NCBI RefSeq assembly: GCF_002007105.1
Contig: NZ_MVBC01000005.1
Coordinates: forward strand, 1-64,000
Origin: Hymenobacter sp. CRA2
Lineage (GTDB): Bacteria > Bacteroidota > Bacteroidia > Cytophagales > Hymenobacteraceae
Reading direction: 5' to 3'
Length of the DNA: 64,000 nucleotides
The number at the start of each line of letters is the position of its first letter. Positions within the stretch are counted from its first letter, which is position 1. A program made the position numbers and the translations under genes. The notes under the pieces were generated by a model. The model was not told the DNA's origin, made no database searches, and saw only the letters and a program-made list of their open reading frames with translations. Shown piece after piece: positions 1-7,905 of this stretch.

Positions 1-1
1 A

Positions 2-190
2 CCCCGGCGCAAGCGCCGCCACCCCCGCGCCTTCGACGCGCAACGCTATGCCCAACGCCACCCGGTCGAGCGGCTCTTCAGCCGCCTCAAGCAGTTCCGG
101 CGCGTGGCCACACGCTATGAAAAGCTGGATGCGCATTTCCTGGCATTCATCCACCTCGCCGCTACCGTGCTCTGGCTGCGTGACTGTTAA
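2..190 (+). mobile_element. IS5-type DDE transposase, C-terminal part (cut by window edge)
   Basis: The frame is open from base 2 and stops at TAA 188-190. The translation contains the string HPVERLFSRLKQFRRVATRY followed by LDAHFLAFIHLAA, which is the typical C-terminal end of IS5/IS427-group DDE transposases (DDE_Tnp_1), including the late catalytic Glu region. Only 62 codons are visible, so I cannot tell whether the element is intact. The right end of the element should lie just after the stop: GTTAACACTTC at 186-196 is followed by CTAG, a target preferred by several IS5-group elements. The element has split the WYL gene that continues to its right. Confidence 0.8.
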
Positions 191-196
191 CACTTC

Positions 197-871
197 CTAG
201 GCTTCAGTGCCGCACTACGAAAACTGATCGGGCGCCTGACAAAACAAGTCAGCCAGGCTGCGCAAGCAGAGGCAGCCGAAGTTCCGGTTCTCCATTTTGC
301 TACGCCGCCAGATTATGTGGGTACCAAACACTTGCAGCCGCTTTACCAGGCTATTCGGCGGCAACAGGTGTTGCGGCTACATTATCGGAAATTTGGCGCA
401 CCTGAAGCAGATGAAAGAATCGTGCATCCATTTGTGCTGAAAGAATACAACCACCGGTGGTTCCTACTGGCCCGGGACCAAGATTTTGCTTCGGTAAGCA
501 CCTTCGCACTGGATCGTATCGTGAGCTTTGAGCCTGATAGTAGAACATATCGGGCGGAAGGACTTAATCCCACGGACTTCTTTTCCGAAGTGATTGGGGC
601 CACAGTACCGGCAGTGGCAGCAGAGGAAATTCGCTTACTGTTTCGCTCGGGTCGTGGTGAATACGTACTGACGAAAAAGCTTCATCATAGTCAGTTGGAA
701 ATCAGCCGAACCGGCGAAGAGCTGGAAATTAGTCTGCGCCTAAGGATTAACCGGGAGCTGGAGACGGTGCTGCTGGGTTTTGGAGAAGACGTCGAAGTAC
801 TGGCGCCGTCATCGTTACGGGAACGTATAAAACAGCGGCTACAACGTGCGGCTGGCTTGTATTTTTCCTGA
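197..871 (+). pseudogene. WYL-domain transcriptional regulator, N-terminus removed by the IS
   Basis: The frame is open from directly after the transposase stop to TGA 869-871. It keeps the part downstream of the helix-turn-helix of a Bacteroidota WYL regulator: a helical linker (ALRKLIGRLTKQV), the conserved PPDYVGTKHLQPLYQAIR segment, and a full WYL/WCX region (RWFLLARDQDF, then FALDRIVSF, then the C-terminal ERIKQRLQ). The family normally has about 130 further N-terminal residues with the DNA-binding domain; these are missing. A GTG at 317 would give 184 aa, but it lies inside the conserved domain and is probably not a real start. WYL domains sense ligands or nucleic acids and regulate stress and defence genes; this copy has lost DNA binding and is best read as a pseudogene. 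Confidence 0.75.
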
Positions 872-1024
872 AGAGTTGGTAAACGTTGATTTGCTTCAAA
901 AGCAAAGAACGCAGCCCGTCCAGGGCTTCCTAGAAGTCGGCCAGCCATCAATAGTTCCCGAGACATAGGGCGCAGACCAGGTAGAGTAAGCTGTTTTTCG
1001 TACCTCACATAAACGTCGGCGCAC

Positions 1025-1172
1025 CTAGCCGAGGACGCGCTCCACTTCGTTGCGCACGGCCCAGCTGCTAGCTGCGTGGTTGTTGTTTATGAAGGCAAAA
1101 GCCACCAGCCGGCCTTTGCGGGTGCGCAGGGTACCGCAGAGGTTAAAGTCGTGGCGCAAGGGTGCCAGCTAT
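1025..1172 (-). pseudogene. D-alanyl-D-alanine carboxypeptidase (PBP4/DacB-like) C-terminal fragment
   Basis: Reading the minus strand from about 1172 to the TAG at 1027-1025 gives a GTLRHDFNL segment, then GTLRTRKGRLVAF, then FINNNHAASSWAVRNEVERV. This matches the C-terminal end of Bacteroidota PBP4-type carboxypeptidases, where the KTG motif precedes TLRHDFNL and an NNN motif follows. One extra base near 1158 shifts the frame between the two halves, and the K-T/S-G lysine is not preserved. No catalytic SxxK or SxN region is present, so this is a relic of about 45 codons. It faces the second WYL relic, and the junction between them lies near 1165-1190. Confidence 0.55.
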
Positions 1173-1179
1173 CGAGTTC

Positions 1180-1649
1180 GAGCAAGTACCCAGTCGTTCG
1201 ATGCTGCGGATAGCTGGCAGGAAGCCGTGCATCCGTATCAGCTAATACAGTACAACAACGGCTGGTTTCTGATGGGGCCAGGCTCCGGCCGGGAAGGCAT
1301 CAGCAACTTCGCCTTCGACCGGATCCTTGCTATGGGACCTGATTTAGCAACGGCCTTCTTGACCTCAGAAATCGCCTTGTTCGCGCGTTTTGCGGAAATA
1401 ATCGGGGTGTCATTCAACGAAGCAGAGCCGGTTCAAGAAATACATCTGCGCTTTTATGATGGCCGAGGCAGTTACGTGCGCACTAAGCCATTGTATGCCA
1501 GCCAGCCACTTGTAGCAAGTGACGCAAACACACTAGAACTAACGTTGAGGTTAAGCCCAAACCGCGAACTAGAGCCCCTCTTGCTAAGCTTTGGGCAGGA
1601 CTTAGAGGTTGTCGCACCCGCTTCGTTGAGAGAACGAATGCAGAAGTGA
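1180..1649 (+). pseudogene. Second WYL-domain regulator remnant (C-terminal half only)
   Basis: An open frame runs to TGA at 1647-1649. From about 1215 the translation is clear WYL homology: EAVHPYQLIQYNNGWFLMG, FAFDRILAMG, then the WCX part (RPKP-like SPNRELEPLLLSFGQDLEVV) and a C-terminal SLRERMQK. It is similar to, but clearly different from, the remnant at 197-871. Upstream of about 1180 the frame runs antisense through the carboxypeptidase relic and is not coding. An apparent one-base insertion near 1190 (TACCCAG for TACCAG) would restore a longer WYL frame. Both the HTH domain and the first WYL strand are absent, so it is a pseudogene. Confidence 0.6.
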
Positions 1650-1832
1650 TTGTTCGCTGCTATCAGTCGATATAGTGCTCCTACTTCATGAAGCGTTAGC
1701 GCTTCCGGTTAGAAGAGCAGCAATCCATCCGGACAGAACTAAGCTTATATGGAAGCTAGCAGACTCAATGAGTTGTTGAAAGCGAAGAGCCCTAGATGTC
1801 TTGATCTGTACCCCTAACTGTACCCTTGAAAA
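1650..1832. other. Non-coding stretch at the tRNA-proximal end of the relic region
   Basis: No supported gene. It contains a small palindrome (GAAGCG-TTA-GCGCTTC near 1692) and two close copies of CTGTACCC (1806 and 1818) just outside the tRNA terminator. Such sequence at a tRNA 3' end could be what is left of an attachment site, but I see no duplicated tRNA end and no integrase gene in the window. Confidence 0.35.
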
Positions 1833-1834
1833 CA

Positions 1835-1867
1835 AAAACGCCCTCAGCGCAGTGCTGAGGGCGTTTT
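1835..1867 (-). terminator. Terminator of the tRNA-Arg gene
   Basis: A stem of 14 bp (arms 1835-1848 and 1854-1867, five-base loop) carries A-runs on one side and T-runs on the other. It begins four bases after the 3' end of the minus-strand tRNA, so its natural reading is the tRNA transcription terminator. Confidence 0.85.
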
Positions 1868-1870
1868 GAG

Positions 1871-1944
1871 TGGTCACGTAGGGAGTCGAACCCCAAACCT
1901 CCTGGTTCGTAGCCAGGTGCTCTATCCAGTTGAGCTACGTGACC
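1871..1944 (-). tRNA. tRNA-Arg (anticodon ACG)
   Basis: The minus strand folds into a complete cloverleaf: acceptor stem GGTCACG pairing with CGTGACC, D arm GCTC/GAGC, anticodon arm CCTGG-CTACGAA-CCAGG with anticodon ACG, and a T arm with the GTTCGACTC loop. The length is 74 nt with an A discriminator. The 3' CCA is not encoded. The gene is followed at once by a strong terminator and, beyond that, by the pseudogene region at 1-1650, so its 3' end marks the boundary between core and accessory DNA. Confidence 0.95.
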
Positions 1945-2053
1945 GTTTTTCCGTTTTGGTGCTGCAAAGATAAGCGCCCCTTTTTGGCTTCTGCAAATGT
2001 TATCCGAATATTTCCTGGGCGGATGCCGTTCTCATGCTTCAAGCAGCTGAAAG

Positions 2054-2767
2054 TCAGGCGACATTTTTTTGCGATTTTTTTAGCGCCCGTTTCAGCGCCC
2101 GGTCGAAAAGGTAGTAGAGGCCAAACACCGATACGGCAATGAGGCCAGCCACCAGGAGCTTGCCGGCCGTGCCCGTGTCCGGGTCGCGGACCAAGGCAAA
2201 TACATCCTGTGCCTTAGTGCCTAGCCAGTAGAAAAAAAGACTGCGCGGGAGCATGCCTACCACCGAGGCGGCCAGGAAGCGTTTGCGCTCCACGCGCATC
2301 ACGGCCAGCACAAAGGTCATCAGGGCGAAGGGCAGCACGGGCGAGATGCGCGTGAGCAGGATAAGCTGCCAACTGTCGTTTTTTAGCTCCTGCATCACGG
2401 CGTCGGCCTTGGGAAAGTGATGAAGGAACTGCAGCATCTTGCCGTGGTCCAGCGACGCGGCCACGAGGTAGCCCACCATGGCCGCCAGCGCGTAGCTGAG
2501 CACCATGCCCGGAAAGCCCCACCAGCCCAGATAGAAGCCCGTCACCAAGGCCACGAAGGTGGTGGGGGTGAGGGCAAAGGCCATGGTAAAGGCAATCAGG
2601 GCCAGGTACAGCAGCACCTGGGCCGTGGAAAGGTGCTGCAGCAGCTCCTGATTGCGGTACAGCACCCAGCTCAGCGACGAGCTGCCCAGCACGGGCAAAG
2701 CCACCAGCAGGCCCATGGAGAGCAGGGTAGAGGCGTTGTAGCGGAATAAGTCGCGGAGGAAGCGCAT
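2054..2767 (-). CDS. TVP38/TMEM64-family (VTT domain) membrane protein
   Basis: Predicted 237-aa inner-membrane protein of the DedA-related VTT (SNARE-associated) superfamily. About five hydrophobic segments are visible. The central region has the family pattern: a PTTFVALVTGFYLGWWG re-entrant segment, then a soluble helix, then LLTRISPVLPF with the conserved Arg and a second re-entrant segment. The tail is basic (RALKKSQKN). I placed the start at ATG 2767 (MRFLRDLF), because an upstream start would fall inside the terminator hairpin at 2788-2815. Relatives move lipids or handle membrane stress, but the substrate cannot be told here. It is monocistronic, downstream of the DUF2167 gene. Confidence 0.8.
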   Translation of the reverse strand: MRFLRDLFRYNASTLLSMGLLVALPVLGSSSLSWVLYRNQELLQHLSTAQVLLYLALIAFTMAFALTPTTFVALVTGFYLGWWGFPGMVLSYALAAMVGYLVAASLDHGKMLQFLHHFPKADAVMQELKNDSWQLILLTRISPVLPFALMTFVLAVMRVERKRFLAASVVGMLPRSLFFYWLGTKAQDVFALVRDPDTGTAGKLLVAGLIAVSVFGLYYLFDRALKRALKKSQKNVA

Positions 2768-2787
2768 GGGCGGGCGGCAAAAGCAAA

Positions 2788-2815
2788 GCGGGCCGGCCAC
2801 CTGAGGCCGGCCCGC
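2788..2815 (-). terminator. Hairpin between the DUF2167 and VTT genes
   Basis: An 11-bp GC-only stem (2788-2798 with 2805-2815, loop ACCTGA). On the minus strand it is followed by TTTGCTTTTGCC, a weak T-tract. It lies 33 bases after the DUF2167 stop, so it is the likely terminator of that gene. Confidence 0.6.
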
Positions 2816-2848
2816 GTGCGAGGCTAAACGTAAAACCAGGGGCCGAAG

Positions 2849-3838
2849 CTACACTTCGGCCGTTGGATTCTCGTCGGTGGCGGGTAGCACCTCCGCGGCC
2901 GGCTCGGTGGCCACGGCGGCCGAGCGGCCCCCAAAGAAGCGGCGCAGGGCCTGAATGCCACCGGCGGCAGCCAGGATCAGCAGCTTCCAGCCCTTGGCCA
3001 GCAACAGCACGATGACCTTGCCGAATTTGGCAATCAGGGCGAAGAAGCCCACTTTGGCCAGCACCTTGCCTGCCACCAGGCCGCCCAACGAGTAGGCAGC
3101 TACCTCGTCCACGTCGGCGTCGAAATCGATGTAGCGGGAGCCTTGGGCGAAATCGGTGCCCTCGATGACGGCCGGAATCTGGGCCTGCACCAGGGCCAGC
3201 TGCATGGGGTCGGCCACGGCGTTCAGGCTCAGCACGCCCTTGCGACCGAGTAGGCGCACGTCGTAGTTGAGGGTGGGGTTGGAGTTGTCCTCAAACTGAA
3301 TTTTCTTGGCCCAGTGCAGGGCGTGGGCTTCCTTGTCGTAGTGCGGGGGCACGGCCCAGCCCAGCAGCTCGCGGGTGGGGTAGCCGGCGGCTTTGCGGTC
3401 GGGGTTGCTCTCGCGAATCTCGGCCTGCATGTCGCTCAGCAGCTCGTCGTAGTTGATGTCCTCCGCGTCGTCGTCCTTGACGTAGCCCATGGCCTCGTAG
3501 CTGACCACGAAGGCCCAGCCGTTGTCGTCGACGGGGCCTTTGTCGGCGGGGAAGAGCATGCCCTCCACGCCCTCAGCGGCGGCTTCGGGGTTGCCCCACA
3601 GCTTCACCAGCACGGTGCGGCTCTGCTGCGCGTCGAGAAAGCGCATGCCTTTCGGGACGGTGAGCGTGCCCAGCTTGTCGCCGAGCTCCACGCGGCCCGT
3701 GCGGTAGTGGAAGCTGGCGTTGACAGAGTCCAGCCGGGCTTTGTAGAGGGCGGCCGAATCGGCGGGTGGCGTGGCGGCGGTAGCGGCCAGAGCCGGGGCC
3801 AGCAGCCAGCATAACAGAATGCGTAGTAGTTGTTTCAA
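2849..3838 (-). CDS. DUF2167 domain membrane-anchored protein
   Basis: Protein of about 329 aa that matches the DUF2167 family along its length: secreted N-terminal region, a beta-rich domain (GDKLGTLTVPKGMRFLD, then LWGNP, then GMLFPAD, then DNGWAFVVSYEAMGYVKDDD), a LLGRKGVLSLNAVA segment, and a hydrophobic C-terminal region with two closely spaced membrane segments near residues 265-300. The best start is the TTG at 3838, which gives a signal peptide beginning with LKQLLRILLCWLLAP; a TTG at 3871 is also open. No ATG is available. The function of the family is unknown. It is transcribed away from the cystathionine synthase gene at 3988, so the two share an upstream region. Confidence 0.85.
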   Translation of the reverse strand: MKQLLRILLCWLLAPALAATAATPPADSAALYKARLDSVNASFHYRTGRVELGDKLGTLTVPKGMRFLDAQQSRTVLVKLWGNPEAAAEGVEGMLFPADKGPVDDNGWAFVVSYEAMGYVKDDDAEDINYDELLSDMQAEIRESNPDRKAAGYPTRELLGWAVPPHYDKEAHALHWAKKIQFEDNSNPTLNYDVRLLGRKGVLSLNAVADPMQLALVQAQIPAVIEGTDFAQGSRYIDFDADVDEVAAYSLGGLVAGKVLAKVGFFALIAKFGKVIVLLLAKGWKLLILAAAGGIQALRRFFGGRSAAVATEPAAEVLPATDENPTAEV

Positions 3839-3913
3839 GCGCAAAAGGTGAAGGTTAACAACGGGATACAATCGGCCGCAAGTTACGCGGCCGCATGGAC
3901 CCGGCCAGCGCGG

Positions 3914-3942
3914 GGCCGTAAAAAAACGGCCTGCTACCTTTG
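3914..3942 (+). promoter_or_regulatory. Predicted promoter of the cystathionine gamma-synthase gene, with a small palindrome
   Basis: TACCTTTG at 3935-3942 is an exact match to the Bacteroidota -7 box (TAnnTTTG), 46 bases before the ATG at 3988. Directly upstream is a perfect palindrome, GGCCGT-AAAAAA-ACGGCC (3914-3931), where a -33 element or an operator would lie. No clear -33 TTTG was found. Confidence 0.5.
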
Positions 3943-3987
3943 GGGCTGCAAGCGTTTCTCTTGCTCACTTCTCAGCTGACATTCCCT

Positions 3988-5127
3988 ATGAAATTCGGCA
4001 CCAAAGCCATCCACGCCGGCGTGCACCCGGACCCGACCACCGGGGCTATCATGACGCCCATCTACCAGACGTCGACCTACGTGCAACGCTCGCCCGGCGA
4101 CCATAAAGGCTACGAGTACTCGCGCACCCACAACCCCACGCGCACCCAGCTGCAGGACGCGCTGGCCGCCCTCGAAAACGGCAAGCACGGCCTGTGCTTC
4201 GCCACGGGCATGGCTGCCATCGACTGCATGATCAAGCTGCTGGAGCCCGGCGACGAAGTGGTAGCCACCAACGACCTGTACGGCGGCTCCTACCGCATCT
4301 TCACCAAGGTTTTCGCCAAGTACGGTATCAAGTTCAGCTTCGTGCCCATGCACGACGCCGAGGCCGTGCGCGCGGCCATGACCGAGCGCACCAAGCTGGT
4401 GTGGGCCGAAACGCCCACCAACCCGCTGCTGCACGTGGTCGACATCCGCGCCATTGCCGAAGTGGCCCACGCTGGCGGCGCTCTGCTGGTAGTCGACAAC
4501 ACCTTCGCCACGCCGTACCTGCAGGTGCCGCTGGACCTGGGCGCCGACGTGGTGATGCACTCGCTGACCAAGTACATGGGCGGCCACTCCGACGTGGTGA
4601 TGGGCGCCCTGATTGTGAAAGACGACGAGCTGCACCAGCGCCTGAGCTTCATCCAGAACGCCTGCGGCGGCACCCCGGGGCCCCAGGACTGCTTCCTGGT
4701 GCTGCGCGGCCTCAAGACCCTGCACATCCGCATGCAGCGCCACTCGGAAAACGGCCGCGCCGTAGCCGAATTCCTGCGTCAGCACCCGCGCGTGGACAAG
4801 GTGTACTGGCCCGGCTTCGAGTCGCACCCCAACCACCAGGTGGCCCGCCAGCAGATGCGCGACTTCGGCGGCATGATGTCCTTCGTGCTGAAGGGCGACA
4901 AAGTGGAAGATGCCGTGGCCGTGCTGGAGAAGTTCCAGCTGTTCTCCCTGGCCGAAAGCCTCGGCGGCGTGGAAAGCCTCTCGGGCCACCCCGCCACCAT
5001 GACGCACGCCAGCATCCCGGCCGAAGAGCGCCGCAAAGCCGGCCTGTCGGACTCGCTGATTCGCCTGTCGGTGGGCATCGAGGATGCCGAGGACCTGATT
5101 GAGGACCTGGCTCAGGCTCTGAGCTAA
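3988..5127 (+). CDS. Cystathionine gamma-synthase / gamma-lyase type PLP enzyme
   Basis: A 379-aa Cys/Met-metabolism PLP enzyme (fold type I). The N-terminus FGTKAIHAGVHPDPTTGA, the YEYSRTHNPTR motif (phosphate binding from the neighbouring subunit), the FATGMAAIDC loop, the VVDNTFATPYLQ Asp that holds the pyridine nitrogen, and the SLTKYMGGHSDVVMG Schiff-base Lys are all present. The C-terminal SLGGVESLSGHPATMTH segment is typical of gamma-synthases and gamma-lyases. It should make or break cystathionine in methionine-cysteine transsulfuration. Sequence alone does not separate synthase from lyase. The start at ATG 3988 fits both the family N-terminus and the promoter. No metA or metC neighbour is present. 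Confidence 0.9.
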   Translation: MKFGTKAIHAGVHPDPTTGAIMTPIYQTSTYVQRSPGDHKGYEYSRTHNPTRTQLQDALAALENGKHGLCFATGMAAIDCMIKLLEPGDEVVATNDLYGGSYRIFTKVFAKYGIKFSFVPMHDAEAVRAAMTERTKLVWAETPTNPLLHVVDIRAIAEVAHAGGALLVVDNTFATPYLQVPLDLGADVVMHSLTKYMGGHSDVVMGALIVKDDELHQRLSFIQNACGGTPGPQDCFLVLRGLKTLHIRMQRHSENGRAVAEFLRQHPRVDKVYWPGFESHPNHQVARQQMRDFGGMMSFVLKGDKVEDAVAVLEKFQLFSLAESLGGVESLSGHPATMTHASIPAEERRKAGLSDSLIRLSVGIEDAEDLIEDLAQALS

Positions 5128-5154
5128 GCGTTGCTGCTGAAACACTTTTCTGCG

Positions 5155-5182
5155 CCGCCCCACGCCCGCAAGCGTGGGGCGG
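5155..5182 (+). terminator. Hairpin after the cystathionine gamma-synthase gene
   Basis: An 11-bp GC-rich stem (5155-5165 with 5172-5182), loop CCGCAA, followed by TTGTGCG. The T-tract is weak, but the position 27 bases after the stop fits termination. Confidence 0.55.
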
Positions 5183-5250
5183 TTGTGCGCTAGGCAGCCA
5201 GCGGACACGGCCGCCCAATGGTATAAAGTATGATAAACGGCTACTGATCA

Positions 5251-6555
5251 ATGAATACCAAAACGGGGACGTGGCGGGCGCGGTGGGGCAGCTGGATTGG
5301 GGGCAGCGCGCTGCTATTGGGGCTGCTGGTGGTATTGCTGCCCGGCACGGGCCACCGCCTGGACGTGTGGTGCTGGACGGTGTGGGCCCATTACATCCAC
5401 GAGCACGGCCTGGCCAACGTCTACGAGCTGGACCTGAACAACTACAACCCGCTCTACCACTACGTGCTGTGGGCGTACGTGAAGCTGGCCGGCTCGGCCG
5501 CGGCCATCGAGCACTACCGGCACTACCTGAAGGCGGCCACCGTGGTGTTTGACCTGGCCGGGGCGTGGCTGGTGGTGACGTACGCTCCGCACTGGCGCCG
5601 CCGGCCTTACCTGCTGCTGGCCTTGCTGCTCAACCCCGGCTACCTCTACAACACGCTGGTGTGGGAGCAGATGGACGCCATCTGGACGTTTTTTGTGCTG
5701 GCCGCAGTGACGCTGGCTCTGCGCGGGCGGCTGGTGCTCAGCGGCTTGCTGTACGTGCTGGCGCTCAATACCAAGCTGCAGGCCATTGTGTTTTTGCCGC
5801 CGCTGCTGCTGCTGTGGCTGCCGGTAGCGGCGCGGGTGCCACGGCGGCGCCTGGTAGAGGTAGTGCTGGTGGCCGCGCTCCTGCAGGGGCTGCTGCTGGC
5901 GCCCTTCGTGCTGGGGGCACGCCACAGCCCGCTGCCCCGCATTCTGCAGATCAACTTCGACTCGGCCGGCTACTTCCCTTACATCACCATGATGGCCTAC
6001 AACGTGTGGGTGCTGCTGATGCAGAAAGCCGCGCTGCAGGGCACCAGCGACGAGCTGATAAAGCTCGGGCTGAGCTACCGGCACTGGGGCGTGCTGGCCT
6101 TTTGTGGCGCGGCGGCGCTGGCGTTGCTGCCCCTGCTGGGGCTGAGCTGGCGCCGGTTGCGCAGCCGCACAAGCTGGCAGCCGGCCGATATGCCGGTGGT
6201 GCTACTGGCGCTGGCGCTGGTGCCGCTGGTGTTTTGCTACTTCAACACCGAGATGCACGAGCGGTACTGGCACTCCGGGGTGGTCTTGCTGGCCGCCTAC
6301 GCCGTGCGCACCGGCCGCTACGCCGCCTACGTGGCCGCCTCGCTGGCTTATCTGCTGAACATGGAAAGCGTACTGGGCTACGCGGCGAAATTCGACGAGC
6401 CGAGCATGCCGGCTGCTTACCCTGTAGCAGTTGTGTTTACTCTCGTCATCGGCTATTGTTTCTGGCAGCTATACGCGGCCGTGCGCAGCGCTCCGGGCTA
6501 CTTCTGGCCGTGGCGGCTAGCGCCTGCCGAAGTACCTGGCGTGATGACCCGGTAG
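5251..6555 (+). CDS. GT-C type membrane glycosyltransferase, Gpi18/COG5542-like (paralog 1 of 4)
   Basis: A 434-aa polytopic membrane protein with about ten to eleven hydrophobic segments. Features shared with bacterial Gpi18-like mannosyltransferases: an early acidic loop (RLDVWCWTVWAHYIHEHG), the NNYNPLYHYVLW motif at residues 63-74, LVWEQMDAIWTF, the NTKLQAIVFLPPLLLLWLP segment, and FNTEMHERYWHS at about 331-342, which corresponds to the MHERY motif of the family. It presumably transfers a sugar from a lipid-phosphate donor on the outer face of the inner membrane; donor and acceptor are unknown. It starts a four-gene run of paralogs, with the next gene 29 bases downstream. Confidence 0.75.
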   Translation: MNTKTGTWRARWGSWIGGSALLLGLLVVLLPGTGHRLDVWCWTVWAHYIHEHGLANVYELDLNNYNPLYHYVLWAYVKLAGSAAAIEHYRHYLKAATVVFDLAGAWLVVTYAPHWRRRPYLLLALLLNPGYLYNTLVWEQMDAIWTFFVLAAVTLALRGRLVLSGLLYVLALNTKLQAIVFLPPLLLLWLPVAARVPRRRLVEVVLVAALLQGLLLAPFVLGARHSPLPRILQINFDSAGYFPYITMMAYNVWVLLMQKAALQGTSDELIKLGLSYRHWGVLAFCGAAALALLPLLGLSWRRLRSRTSWQPADMPVVLLALALVPLVFCYFNTEMHERYWHSGVVLLAAYAVRTGRYAAYVAASLAYLLNMESVLGYAAKFDEPSMPAAYPVAVVFTLVIGYCFWQLYAAVRSAPGYFWPWRLAPAEVPGVMTR

Positions 6556-6584
6556 CATCGTTGTGCCTATTTATCTGCGTTTTT

Positions 6585-7895
6585 ATGTCACGGCCCGCTT
6601 CGCCTCCTGATCATCGGCTTTCGACCCCGCCGGCGGACCGTCGGCGGAGCAGCTGGCACTGGCTGCGGCGCTGGCCCTTCGGGCCCTACGCCGGCTGGTA
6701 CCTGCTGTGGCTGGGGCTGGTGGTGGCCCTGCTGCCCCGGGTTTCCTTCACTGCCGACACCGACCTGTGGATGCGCTGGGCGCAGTACAGCTACGCCAAA
6801 GGCCTAGGCAACGTGTACGCCCTGCACGGCAACAACTACAACCCGCTGTATCACTACGTGCTGTGGCTGTTTGGCCACCTGATGGGCAGCGCGGCGGCTA
6901 TGGAGCAGCACCGGCACTGGCTGAAGCTGGGCACGCTTGTTTTCGACGTAGCCGGGGCGCTGCTGGCTGCCTCGCTGGCCGCTACCGACAAGCAGCGGTT
7001 TTACGCTTCGCTGCTGTTGTTGCTGAGCCCGGCTTACCTCTACAACACCCTCGTGTGGGGCCAGGTCGATGCCATCTATACCGGTTTCGTTTTTGCCGCC
7101 GCGTGGCTGGCCCTGCGCGGGCAGTTGGCTTGGAGCGCAGTGTGCTTCGTGCTGGCGCTGAATGCCAAGCTGCAGGCGCTGATTTTCCTGCCCCCGTTGC
7201 TGATGCTCTGGCTGCCCCTGGGAGTAGCCGCGCCGCGCCGCCTGCCCGTGGCCGCTCTGGCGGCGGCCCTCACGCAGGTACTGGTGCTGCTGCCCTTCGT
7301 GGTGGGCGGCGCGCGAAGCTACCTGCCCGAAATCCTGCGCATCAACCAGCAAGCCGTAGGCTATTATCCCTACCGGTCGCTGAACGCCTACAACTGGTGG
7401 TACCTCACAGCCAGCGGCGACCCGGCGACCCAGCTCGATACCGGCCTCTGGCACAGCCTGACGTACCGCCACTGGGGGATGCTGCTGTTTGCGCTGGCCG
7501 CCGTGGCGGTGCTGCTGCCCCTGCTGGTGCATACGCTGCGCCGCATCAGCCGCCCCCAGCCGCCCGATGCGGCGATGGTGCTGCTGAGCCTGTCCCTGGT
7601 GCCGCTTATTTTCTGCTTTTTCAACACCCAGATGCACGAGCGGTACTGGCACAGCGCGCTGCTGTTTTTGGCGGCCTACGCCTTCGTATCGGGGCGCTAC
7701 GGCCTGCTGGTGCTCGGCTCGGTGGCGTACTTGCTGAACCTGGAGGCTGTAATGGGCTACTTGGGGCTGCCGGCCGCGCTGCTGTCACCCGGGCTCATTG
7801 CGGCTCTGTTTGGGCTGGGCATAGTGTTGGGCACCGGGCAGCTGTACCGCCGCCGGGCAGGGCAGCTGGCCAGTCGCGGTGAGAAACAACAGTAG
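6585..7895 (+). CDS. GT-C type membrane glycosyltransferase, Gpi18/COG5542-like (paralog 2 of 4)
   Basis: A 436-aa protein with the same architecture as its neighbours. The reading frame is open much further upstream through the antisense-like third frame of paralog 1, but the ATG at 6585, 29 bases after the previous stop, gives the expected N-terminus: a proline- and arginine-rich cytoplasmic leader of about 35 residues, longer than in the other copies, then the first membrane segment. Motifs: DTDLWMRWAQYSY, NNYNPLYHYVLW, LVWGQVDAIYTGF, NAKLQALIFLPPLLMLWLP, FNTQMHERYWHS. It is closest in motif detail to paralogs 1 and 3. Function is inferred as sugar transfer from a polyprenyl-phosphate donor. 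Confidence 0.75.
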   Translation: MSRPASPPDHRLSTPPADRRRSSWHWLRRWPFGPYAGWYLLWLGLVVALLPRVSFTADTDLWMRWAQYSYAKGLGNVYALHGNNYNPLYHYVLWLFGHLMGSAAAMEQHRHWLKLGTLVFDVAGALLAASLAATDKQRFYASLLLLLSPAYLYNTLVWGQVDAIYTGFVFAAAWLALRGQLAWSAVCFVLALNAKLQALIFLPPLLMLWLPLGVAAPRRLPVAALAAALTQVLVLLPFVVGGARSYLPEILRINQQAVGYYPYRSLNAYNWWYLTASGDPATQLDTGLWHSLTYRHWGMLLFALAAVAVLLPLLVHTLRRISRPQPPDAAMVLLSLSLVPLIFCFFNTQMHERYWHSALLFLAAYAFVSGRYGLLVLGSVAYLLNLEAVMGYLGLPAALLSPGLIAALFGLGIVLGTGQLYRRRAGQLASRGEKQQ

Positions 7896-7905
7896 CATCT
7901 GTTCC

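Noticed and set aside
1686-1877. 63-codon minus-strand frame reading into the tRNA terminator
   Set aside because: It overlaps the tRNA terminator and ends in the relic region; no homology is visible.
3872-3987. SAM or cobalamin riboswitch in front of the cystathionine synthase gene
   Set aside because: The leader after the predicted start site is only about 40 bases, too short for either class, and no conserved core is visible.
3934-5208. 424-aa open frame on the minus strand opposite the cystathionine synthase gene
   Set aside because: It is a shadow of GC-rich codons, rich in His, Gly and Val without any domain; the plus-strand gene has full family homology.
5565-6584. Apparent 776-aa frame that would extend paralog 2 upstream
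   Set aside because: The upstream 340 codons overlap paralog 1 out of frame and read as Ala/Gly/Arg-rich noise; homology begins only after ATG 6585.
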